Part shown: in pieces, positions 44,587-55,254 of the stretch | Numbering within the stretch: the stretch's first letter is position 1 | Layout of the letters: each line of letters starts with the position of its first letter | Source: Endocalyx cinctus | Lineage: Eukaryota > Ascomycota > Sordariomycetes > Amphisphaeriales > Apiosporaceae | NCBI GenBank assembly: GCA_001600455.1 | Contig: BCKC01000003.1 | Coordinates: 1,612,001 to 1,676,000, forward strand | Reading direction: 5' to 3' | DNA: 64,000 bases | Made by a program: the position numbers and the translations under genes | The notes under the pieces: generated by a model | What the model was told of the DNA's origin: nothing | Seen by the model: only the letters and a program-made list of their open reading frames with translations | The model's database searches: none

Positions 44587-47500
44587 ATGAAGTTCTGGCC
44601 TCGCCGTGGTCGCCGACGGTAAGTACTGATATAAAATCATCTCTCATTATTTTTCTCGTTTCTGTCTTCTTCGTCTTTTTTTTTTCGTTTCTTTTTCTAT
44701 TATAATCAGCCTCGACATCGCATATTTCATTTGGAATGGCGTCATAAATTGACGAGAAACCTCCATTGTATTATTTCCTTGCAGTCGCTCCTACGCAGCT
44801 TTAAGGCGCAATACCAATACTTAACCCTCGCTTTCCATACTTCCTCTCATTAAATGTAAAATTTTTTGTACTCATTTATATGCTGTATGATAACTTACTT
44901 TCACAGAAGCACCAGTTCCAGTACGACGGACCGGTTGCTGGAGAAGGGCGAAAGTGATGATGAATTCTTCCTTCCCGGAAATCAGGTTTACGTCACCCGC
45001 ACTAAAGATGGACGACCAGCTTTAGGTCGTAAAAAGGACAGGTTATTGCAAGAACATGGCTTTGATATCTTTGGTCAAACCCTAGGAATTCCTTCTCGCG
45101 TTGAGATGGAGCGCGAATCCCGACAGCCCCGATCTCGACGGTCTAGTGTGGCCTCTGAGAGTCCCAGAACTTTCAATCTACGAGACATCCAGTTGAAGCC
45201 CAAGAAGCGCGATACCGAAGAAGACTTCGACGATGGCGAATCTACTATTAGCGGTTCGACATTTACAATAGGCCAGAGAAATGTCCGATCTTCATCTACG
45301 CCCCCTCCCGGAATATTGCGCCGTCGGCCTGGAGACGCCAAATATGATGGCGCAAATCAAGAGGGATACTATTACCCTCAACCTGGAGTTGCCAACGTAG
45401 CCTTTTGCCCGCCTCCTCCTCCGCCGCCTCCGCACCCTCCTGTTTCCCCTTCATATGGTCCTATGTGGAGTCCTCAGACCACTATGCCTTACACACAGAA
45501 TGTCACCTCAGCTTACATGTACGGAGCCTATCATCCAGCTAACATGTCTGCTTACTCTCCTCAAGCTACATCATTCCCTCCTGACGCCCCTCAGGGAGGC
45601 ACAACCCCTAACTACATTGTCTATCACCAGCCTCAACCAAGCCCCCAGTATATGAACCCTTTGGGTTACAGTGTTCCACAAACTGCCTCAATGCCTACGA
45701 TTCAGCCGCCTCATTTTATGACTTCCTACAATCAAGCTATGCCAGATTACAGCTCAGTTACTCCCACATTTCCTCCGCCGCCTCCACCGCCTCCGCCGCC
45801 TCCCCCTTCCGCCCCACGCCCTCGTTCGTTACGACCTCACGTTCAAGATAAGGCACCAATCAGTAGTGACGCTGAGCAACTGGGAAAACATGATCAGAAC
45901 CGTAAGTCACAGATCGGCAAACGTATTCGACATGTTCACGTTTGCGCGGCATGTGGGAAGAAAAGGTCCAAGACATATCATAAGAAACATCCTTTGAAGA
46001 GGGGAGAGATCCCGGAACCAGATTACTGCGATGAGTGCGTTGAAGACGCTGAACTCAGTGACTCCGGAAGTTCTAGCAGCAATGATGACTTCAACCCCAA
46101 GCTTTCTCAGGTTAGTATGCTTTGTTTGTGATTAGAAGAGTATCACTTGACTGACTTTATATAGAACCGACGCGAAGCTAATTCGTCAGGCCCTAGTTCC
46201 GATGAGAACCGGGTTATTGGGCGAAGTAACTATGTTTACGAAAAAACACCACGGGAAGTTCAATGGAAAAAGAAGTCGAAAGCATTCAACTTGCTATCGA
46301 GCATCTCTCCCTCCGCGTGGCGCCGAGCCCCATGGGTAAGCTCGCCTAGATCGATATCGTCGGCCGAGGAGTCGAGCTCTCGAGCTTCTAGCCCTATTCG
46401 AGGCTCTAAGAAGGCTGGTCGTCGCCGTCAATCTAGGCATTCAAGACGCACTTATCTTGGTGATAACGATACTAGACACGTTGCAAGTCGTCTTGAGCAA
46501 CGAGACGACAGAGCTGATACCCGCAAGTCATCTCCGGAATCAATCCCTCGCCAGAATTCGCGGGCTACCGAGAAAGCAGATCGACATCAAAAGACCTTCT
46601 CAAGACCTGCTGACATAACCGATGATGAGGAAGTCTCAGCAGTCGATGACGCACCTCGGCGCTTCATGCGCGCTAATACTTCACCGAATAAATCGCCTCA
46701 AGGGGACACGCCGAGTTCTGTAAAGGTAGGAGATGATGATGACTTGCAATTTAATAATACTCGAAGTGAAAATCTAAAGAAAGAAATGTATTCGCCTTCG
46801 AAACACAACATCTCCACTAAGCAACAACCGGACGGTCAAGTTTATAACGAACCTTTTGAAGCTGAAAAGTTTATGAAACCCAACGTGTCTGGTAGCGCGA
46901 AGAAATCGGAAGAGCGACGCATTCCTTCCTCAGTGGAAAGACCTTATAAAGAATCTTCTAAGGAGCCGCGCAAGACTACATCGACTGTTCCACCTGAAGT
47001 CTCCTCCAGGCAATCGCCTCGGCAGTCTCCCCGGAAACCAAGTGAGTTCTCCGATGCGGGTTTCGTGGATCCCAGCGGGCGCATGAATAACAAAGAATAC
47101 AAAAATACACGATATAAGCCCCCTACTTTACACAATGAGTCGTCGGAAGCCAGCGCCGCGGCGTCCTCGAAGACCCCGGATGATGAGAATCGACCCGTCT
47201 GGGACCAAGCAGCATACAATGCGGCTAAGGCCAAGAAACGCAATAATGATACCTCTTTTGACGATCAATATCTCGGTGAAGATGACCCGCCAAGCTGGTG
47301 TGAAGAGGTTTCCCCAAACAGCTCGACAGGAGAGTTTAACTACCTGGATGACGACCCAACCACACCTACGGATACACAATATCCCGAGACGGCAGCCTTC
47401 ACGCATTTCATAAACGGGTCTTAGGATGACTTCCGAGCGGGAATGCAGAGGGACGAAGATGAGATGATGTTTAGAGAACTCTTGCGAGGTGGTAATAAGT

Positions 47501-48112
47501 TCGAGGATTTAGCCAAGAACGGATGGACTTCACTGGATTCGACAATACCATCCTACCCCACGATGTATAGCCACCAGACACAAAGTGATATTTCTATAGA
47601 ATCATGTGTTTCTAATGGCCTTGACGAGAATCAACGTAGAGTGCCTAGCAATAGGGATGTTGCTTATGAGATGGTGGAGACCTCAGATGCTAAGAGCACT
47701 GTTAAGGGTGACAATAAATCGGTAAAGCAACTAGGTACGCTTTCTCCAGTCGCTAACATGCCACTATCGCGTTTTCTCGCTCCCTTCCTACCTATCTATT
47801 CTCTTTACTAACGACATATAATTCTTAGAATATACTCCCGAGAAGAACCGCAGCCGAAATGTTGTATATGACCACAATTCGAATAATGCTCCGGAGCATA
47901 GACCCATTGATGATAACAACTCGGACGGACCCCAGAATTCGGGAAGTCCCTTGAAGCCTTCTGGATCATCAATGGTCGTGCATACCGGTCATTCCATCGA
48001 AAACTTGAAGGATTATGGCGAATGCGCCCACGAGGGTTATGAAAGCAGTACCAAAAGTTCTACCGGACAAGGCCCTCGCCGTCGAATCCGTAGGGCCAAA
48101 CGACCCAACTAA
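44587..48112 (+). CDS. Proline-rich protein with a four-cysteine motif; in-frame TAG at codon 832
   Basis: Four exons, 44587-44618, 44907-46110, 46165-47734 and 47829-48112, give 1030 codons in one frame, with TAG at 47422-47424 as the only internal stop. Exon 1 encodes MKFWPRRGRRR. Two poly-proline runs (8 and 12 Pro) flank a Tyr/Gln/Pro-rich segment and could bind SH3, WW or profilin. At about residues 350-388 lies HVHVCAACGKKRSKTYHKKH followed by CDEC, a C-x2-C...C-x2-C pair that suggests zinc binding. The rest is Arg/Ser-rich and disordered, ending in a basic tail. After the TAG the same frame stays open and has a well-formed intron (GTACGC donor, TACTAAC branch, CTTAG). If TAG acts as a stop the product is 831 residues. 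I do not recognise the family. Confidence 0.72.
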
Positions 48113-49151
48113 CTTAGAGGTTTGAACTTCCATAATCAACTTTGATGTAACGACTATCTTATGATGTTTCTGCAGCTATTGCATGCTCGGAACAAATTTG
48201 ATACGACATAACTATCTTTGATGTTTTTGGTCTGGCATTGACAGGACGGAGAGATCTCATTGGTTTCTCTTTGCTCTTTGCATCAACTGGCTGAAAACCA
48301 ATCAGCTGGCTGCTCTGAGCCATGTCTAGACTATCTAATTTTTATCTTTCCTTCTCACGAAAGAACAGAGGCCCATTGATAAACGGGTTGATAACCATGC
48401 AGGGACTTTGTCTGTTGCATCGTTCAATTTGGCTTTCAGTATAGGCCTCTGGTGTGATTATTTGTATATGAAAAGGGAAGGACACCGACTATAGATAAAA
48501 GAGAGAAAAAGAAGAAAAAAAAAAAAACTGAAAAATGGGAAACTAGAAAAAAAAAAGGAGAGAGAAGAAAAGGAGTTGCGTGGAGGTGTGAAAAGTTTTT
48601 GACTGGGTGAGGTGTCAAGTTGGCATGGCTATGTTTACATACCTGTCGGTCAGTCTGCCTTGTTACCTGTGCATCTCAAGGTGTGTACAACATCTGAAGG
48701 AGAATTATGGTGAGGAGGGAAAATCAAAAACAGGCAGATTGGATTAACGAGTAACTAGTTGGATGCAGCTATAATGCCCAACCCATCATTTCTATGCATA
48801 ACGTCGAACTTCGTCAAGCAAGCAAAAGAAGTTAACTGCATACCCATTTGATCCTTTCCTTATAGTTTAGCACTTCCTAGTCATATCATAGTTACTCAAT
48901 TAATCGATGTTCTTTACCAACTTTCGCCGAGAAAGGAACTATTATATAAATGTAATGTGACTGTATATTTTTATGACTGAGTTGTCTTTGTTTAGCAGCC
49001 CTAAGCAGTCACTAAGCAGTCAGGGGGCTTCACTGTTCAGGTACTGTACCCACAGACTACAAATCTGGTTCCACAGCTGAGAGTATGCTAGCAGCAAAGA
49101 GCATAGTTAATATGAATTGAAATAAGTCAAGGAAATACCATCAAATAATAA
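48113..49151. other. Spacer before tRNA-Thr
   Basis: Contains the 3' flank of the previous gene and an A-rich tract (about 48480-48570). No gene is supported. Confidence 0.45.
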
Positions 49152-49223
49152 GCCCGCTTGGCTCAGCGGTAGAGCGCCTCACTAGTAATGAGGAGGCGAC
49201 TGGTTCGACTCCAGTAGTGGGCA
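49152..49223 (+). tRNA. tRNA-Thr(AGT)
   Basis: 72-nt cloverleaf without intron: acceptor GCCCGCT/AGTGGGC, D-arm GCTC-AGCGGTA-GAGC, anticodon stem CCTCA/TGAGG with loop CTAGTAA (anticodon AGT), T-arm ACTGG-TTCGACT-CCAGT, discriminator A. All stems pair fully. A short T-rich stretch (TCTTCTTTTACTTTT) follows as a likely polymerase III terminator. Confidence 0.97.
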
Positions 49224-49741
49224 TCTTCTTTTACTTTTGCAATTTCATTCTATCTATTTTGTCTCGAAAGGGGATGGTTTTCATTTTTGTCTTTATTAAT
49301 TTTTATTTTGTATGTTATGCTATCATACATTTTTAGTTATTGGGATTTGATTTTCTCGTATGTTTTTTGCAACTTATAACAATTGGTTATTATACAAAGG
49401 TTTTTTTTAGCACCTCTTTTTGTTCACTTTGTCTTGTTAAACCATCATATCATCACTTTCAGTTTTAATTGTCTTGGGTCATTTGAATTTTTTTTTCTTA
49501 ATTGCAAGTACGTAAATGTACATGAGAAGAAGTAGAATACATACTTAATTTTCTCTTCCCTTTCTACCATTTTTTGTTTGTTCCTGTTAACCCTAAGGAC
49601 AAGTCTTTCTACCTCTTCACTTGTCTCGGCGATGTACCTTCGGAACTTTTTTTCTCTCCTCCTTCACTCTGCAATCTTAGTTATGACCATATACCTAGAG
49701 AAAATACAACATGGTAAAGAATGGCCTGCCCAATTTGTAAT
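49224..49741. other. Spacer between tRNA-Thr and STT3 3' end
   Basis: T-rich intergenic sequence; holds the STT3 3' flank on the minus strand. No gene is seen. Confidence 0.5.
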
Positions 49742-52298
49742 TTAATCTACTCGGAGAACTCTGGGTCCTCGCTTCTTGCTGGCCTTCTTCTTCTTGTTAC
49801 CCCTATCAAATGAAGCGGCGGCCGCGTGGTCTCGACCGACATTGTCGAGGTCCTTAACTTTGTAGATCCTGATGATCCAGTTCTCACTAGTATAGGCCTC
49901 CTCGAGGGTGTTCAGGACGGGCCCTACATCGGGGAGACGTGCACCTCGCACACGATCTGCGGCTTGGCCGGGTGGGAAAAGTGAGCCGTAGTTGTAGTAT
50001 GACATCTTGTACCTGTAGGATTTATTAGTCAAAATTATTACTTATTTCAAATGCAGGAGGCATGCCAAACTTACATCAAACTGTTCTTCATGGTTTCTGT
50101 GGCTTCGTTGTCGACGCGGTATTCACCTCTGGCAGTAAAGAAGTCACGTTCCTTAACTTCATCTGGCCAGATACCCTCGGCAATCCTAACCATCCAGAGG
50201 AACTTGTTGATATCATCACCCGAGTAACCAAGAAGACCACCGAAGACAACCAGGACATAGTCAACTTCGTGTTGGCGCATGATCGGGTAGCTGACCTCCT
50301 CACGAGAGCTCATGGCCTTTCCGACAGTGGCAATGTGGGTGTTGTTCCAGGTGTTGTTGTCGACAAGGGTAGGTCGGTCTGCCATACCACCAATCTGGTA
50401 ACCATAATCCCACCATGACATAATCTTGGCATCCTCTTTGGTGTTTTGTCGGAGCCATTGGTAGGCTTCACGGTAGTCATCGATGATATGCTGGCTACCG
50501 TCCGGCATCCGACTAGCCAAGACAACAGATGGAGATGAGTATGCATTAGAAGTTACCCAAGTGCAGTGCTGTACAAAGTAGAGGAGGTAGACAACCATCA
50601 AACCGGAAATGAAACTCTTAGAGAGCAGATTATAAATACCAACGACGGGTTCCCGGGTAGAGCGAAGACTTCCTTGCTTCGAGGCTTTCTTAGAACTACC
50701 GTCGGGTTCTTCCTCATTTTGCGTAGGCACGCTTGGTGACTTAGCCACTAGGTACGTGTCCAGAAGTTGAGAGGCAGCGAGAGCTGCAGCCACACAAACA
50801 ATGGGGGTGAGAGTCAACATCAGTCGAACCATGACACCGGCGAAGTAGCTGGCACTGGCGGAATATACAATGATGAAGACATGCTCATCTCTCAATTCAC
50901 GGAAGCACATGTAGACACCAGCCGGGAAGAGCCAGATCAACAAGTTCAAATCAAAGAAGAAGGCAGGCCAGGCGGTAGGCTGATGTTCCGAGACGGACGC
51001 GATGATGGGAATGTGGATTTTAGCGTAGCTTGTATCCCACAGGGAGTAGAAACGACCATTCCAAGGAGCAATGTATCCACCGGCAGTGAGGCCAACGAGT
51101 CCGAGAACGGAAGCACCGAAGACGGCACCTAGACCGGTATAGAGGAAGGTCTGGAACTGGCGACTCGGAATAACCGATCTCACGTACTCGAGGAACGCCA
51201 TAAGTTGGACAAAACCAAAAATACCTACGACGAGTTAGATTGTGTATCATGCGCAAAAGTTATCTATCTGGAAATTCAAGGAGGGTGAATACTCACCAAG
51301 AGCTGGCATATGTTCACTGGTACGGACGGGCTGGAAACCGACGAAAGGAATCTGCATAGCAGCCAGCTGCCCTAGAGCATACCAGGTGGTGTAGGCGACA
51401 TAAAGGCGCATGCTGAATCTTCCCATGCAAATAAGAACAAAAGCATGAAGAGGAAGTAAACAAGTAATGAAGGCATATCCACCCCACGAGGCCACCATGT
51501 AGCCGTAGAAGAGAGCACATAGAGCACCCCATAGGACGGAGCCGGTCTTCAGAGACTTGATCCAGAGATAAAAGGTGAAGACGAGGAGGAAGATGGAAAT
51601 AGCCTCGTTATCGTAAGAACCGGCAACAGATCTCGAGATATATCCAGGGGCAATACCCATGAAGATGGCGGCTAGAAGACCGGCGGACGAGGAGTCGGAG
51701 CTGGCCATCTCGTTGGTCAGGTAGTAGGTGGATATGGAGGTCAAGGCAGAAAACGCCGGGGCGAGAAGAACACAGATGTTTCTGATATCAACGGGGACGG
51801 TAAGAGCGCGAAGAAGGTGGTAGATAGCACCACTGGTGACCATGAGACCTGGGTACAAGGTACCACCGGTAACTCGACCGAGGGGGTGCCATGTTCGATC
51901 GTCAAACCAATCCCAGAAATTGTAGAAACCATTCGCGACTAGGTATTTTGTTGCTCTGAAATTGAACCAGGGGTCGACTATGCTCAGTTAGAATTGATAT
52001 ATATCTTATATAGATGGGTCTATTGGAGGTAGGTAGCCATTGGGTGTGGAAGGAATGATTCACTAACACTCGTGGATGATACTTTCGAAGCCTAGATTGA
52101 GAGCAATGATTAGTTAGATCACAAATGCGAGATTGAGTAGAGGCTCAATTCTTTTGAAGACATACGTATCACAGAGAACAATCGACTGGCAATTGCAGCA
52201 GCGGCGATAAAGCAGAGAATCACCACGCGTAGAATGGTCCTGGCGCTCTGGTTCTTGCCCACATTGATCAAAAGATCTATGGGCTCAGCGGCAGCCAT
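49742..52298 (-). CDS. STT3: Oligosaccharyltransferase catalytic subunit Stt3
   Basis: Five exons: 52298-52166, 52091-52068, 51977-51297, 51224-50075 and 50012-49742, giving 752 residues. Stt3 transfers the preassembled glycan from dolichol pyrophosphate to Asn in N-x-S/T sequons in the ER lumen. Visible are the first loop [12 protein letters not shown] with its metal-binding Asp (rebuilt by splicing across the 24-nt exon 2), [13 protein letters not shown] [20 protein letters not shown] in part, many transmembrane segments, [11 protein letters not shown], and [11 protein letters not shown] near residue 545, the sequon-recognition motif. The C-terminus is strongly basic ([13 protein letters not shown]). 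Length is slightly above yeast Stt3. All introns are GT-AG and preserve the frame. Confidence 0.97.
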
Positions 52299-53677
52299 GG
52301 TTGAACGGCGGAATTTTCCCTAAAAGAGATAACGTAACTTTATTTTTCCTTATTACCACATCTATGAGATGTACCAAGTAAAGGTAATTGGTGGGGGAAG
52401 GAAATAAAGGTTCAAAGAAAGGAAAGGGTGTAGAAAGAAAAAAAAAGATAAAATAATAATAATGAGTGTGGTTTGAAGTAAGGTTCGGCTGTATGATGTG
52501 ATGTGGACAGCTGTAGCTTAAAGATTATATCTACTATAAAGTTAAGTACGTATTCGCGAAAAATTACAAGGTACATGCAAGGGTCCAGAATACCGCTAAG
52601 TAAGTTAGCTAATAGCTATCTAGGTAGGTACTTTACTGGATATAGGTACACGATTACCCCAATAGAACTGGATATAAAACGTGCGAGTACGCGGCTATTA
52701 TCTAAGCGTATCCCACTTTTATATAAGTTCAATCGTATTTGCATAAAACCAAACGTGAGATATGCAATGACTTCCTAGGAAGTCATTAATTTTATCACCA
52801 GCTATTTCTTAGACCAACCAGCATGTGTCAGATATGAAGCATCCTTACGGGCTATATGTGAGCACAGCCTTGGCTTGGAATGCATAACTTATATACATAA
52901 ATACAGTACCATCCATCGGTAACTGAAAAAGAGCAAGCACAGCTGCACAGCTAATATTGGACCGTGCGTTGAGGTACATAAGGATATGTAGATATACTTA
53001 AAAGCTTCACTGTAATGTACCTAGGTAATTGGACACGCGTCCTTGACAGCTCTGCTCTATATTAACGTACGGTTTACCTTATAAGTATGGCTCAAACACA
53101 TATACATATGATATAAAGATATTCTCATTTATTAGTCTGTATTAGCTCTAAGATATCAAAGGACCTCAAGCTAGTAATTATTTGACCCAGATATGGACAA
53201 AAGAAAATAGCAGCTTTATACCACGAGCATTGTTGTAGAATTAAGCCTCTTCCCGACGATCTAGGCAATGCTTCATATTATACACATGTACAGAGAGAAC
53301 TAAAGGAAATCTATGAGCCGGTTCTTTTTGGTGAGCATCAAATCATACACCTGACCAACTGCCTTGTAGAGAACAAGCTGTTGTTTCGAATATATCCCAT
53401 CCATCCACCTTCACGTATCTTGACCAAACACGAGAGTGTATATTATATTAGCATGGACATGAAAATGAACATGCTTTCACCCTCAACTCTTTGCTTTAGT
53501 CTGGAGATTATCCGTCGTTGCTTTTTATTTCTCCCCCCCAACCATCACGAAATGCGCTTTTTTTGTTTTCTTTTGAAACCAAGAGCTCCGAGTCTATATC
53601 ACGCCCTGCCCCATTCTACTCTACTTCCCTTTTCCAAATCAAAGTTCCGGATAAAGATCATGGTTGATTAGATTCCA
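52299..53677. promoter_or_regulatory. STT3 promoter and intergenic spacer
   Basis: About 1.4 kb. The left part is the STT3 promoter (A-rich near 52430-52460). It contains a perfect TACCTAGGTA palindrome at 53018-53027 and CTAGGTAGGTAC near 52619. No gene is supported. Confidence 0.45.
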
Positions 53678-54262
53678 TTACGCCTTCTGGTCCATCAGCG
53701 CATTGAAGTAGGCTTCGAGGTCGAAATTCGGGGACATCGGGTCTTGGTTCACTAAAAGAACAAACTTGTTGTCAGCTTTTCCCCCTTCCACTATCCTGAA
53801 ATACCTTTCATGTGTATGGGGGAACGAAAAACATACATCCGCTTGTCTGTGTTGTCGCTGGAGCAGGGTTCTTGGTTCTCGCATATTCCATCTTGGCCTT
53901 CTCTATTAACTCCTTCTTGTGGTTATATTCCCTCTGGGCGGCAGCAGCCTTTTGCGACGCTGTGATAGATCGTTGGTGAGTGAAACCGTAGAAGACGCCG
54001 AAAGCGAGGGCCGAGTACCGGAGTACCTGAAAGTTGATTTTAACAGTTAGCCAAAATTCTCATCTTAATAGAGTAGCTCTTTTTTTTTTTTTCTTTCTAA
54101 CGGTTTGTATTTCATGGCATGCCAAGGCATAATAATGGTATTTTTGAAGTGTGGTCCATTATGCATTATAGCTCATTCCATCAACCATGAAGAAAGAAAA
54201 AAGGCCGGCGTTACGAATTATCAGCTAGTACATACGTTGACACCTGAAGTAGTGGTAGACAT
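53678..54262 (-). CDS. ATP21: ATP synthase subunit e, mitochondrial
   Basis: Three exons, 54262-54236, 54026-53837 and 53751-53678, giving 96 residues. The spliced product starts MSTTTSGVNVLRYSALAFGVFYGF, so a short polar N-terminus leads into the single membrane helix with a GxxxG-like small-residue face. A charged, Ala/Lys/Glu-rich coiled-coil segment follows (about residues 27-65), and the end is NQDPMSPNFDLEAYFNALMD in part. This matches fungal subunit e (yeast Tim11/Atp21), which with subunit g drives F1Fo dimerisation and crista shape. Exon 1 encodes only nine residues. Both introns keep frame (GTATGT donors, CAG and TTAG acceptors). Confidence 0.93.
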
Positions 54263-55254
54263 TGGGCCGATCTCGTCGCGCAATTGATTAAAAAGGAAGC
54301 TTGAGTTCAATTGGATTCGCGAAGACAGATTATGAGATGCCAATTGGCCCTGTCTTTGAGGAGGGTGAGTTGATGGGGTGGGTTTTTGGAGGGAGTTAAA
54401 AAAAGATAGGTAGAAGATTTGCGTGATATGAGAAGTTTAGAACTTCAGGTCAGGTACACACATCGTACTACTGGACAAAGTCGGGAAATTTCGCTTGCTT
54501 AATTTTTTCCGGTAATAGAATATACCTAAGCCACTCATAAACCTTGGAATGTTACGACGCCACATCATATTAACCTACCGTGTGGCGGTGCGATACAGCT
54601 ATCAGACTGTCAGAGTAGCGCAGCAGCAGCGCAGCTAAGCTTAACAGTACATACCCCCTAGGTACTTGTGAGTTTTTACGACCTTACATACATTACTCCC
54701 CGTTTTAGTTACATTGGGAGTGAGTGCCAGAACGATCATCAAACGATTGTCTATCTTTTCATCGACTTCAAACACTTGTACCTTCTAAGTAGTGAGAAAT
54801 TTGTTGTATTAAGTAAAATTCCAATTGTACTGCAACAATACACATTAGAAACACTTCATTTGAATACTTGGTAAATCAATTTACTTCAGGGATACTTGAC
54901 AAACTACACTAATTAAACCGATATGCATTTAAAAGGATACCGATAATAACCCTGTAATAACCAGTGGATATCTCCAATGTCGCGAGTTGCTTTAAATAAA
55001 GGAACGTAAATTGCATATGACATACTGAGCACCTCATATAATAATCCAAAAACTTCTTGCTCTCGACAAAATAAAGTCCTCTTGTAATTATATCATACCA
55101 TCTTGCATATTTGATCCCAAAATTTCTTTCATCGCCATACAATCTCTCTAATCTTTCTTTCTCTACCCCCTTTACCACCGACTACATCCTGACTGGATCG
55201 ACAGAGAAACAACAAGAGGTGGTAGACCCGGAATGGGTCTTATAGGTCAACAAC
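54263..55254. promoter_or_regulatory. Divergent promoter region, ATP21 and dynein intermediate chain
   Basis: About 1 kb between divergent starts, AT-rich from 54660 on, with CCCTAGGTAC near 54656. Both promoters should be here. Short frames are not supported. Confidence 0.5.

Noticed and set aside
47418..47448. 31-nt mini-intron around the TAG
   Set aside because: Too short for a fungal intron and breaks the frame.
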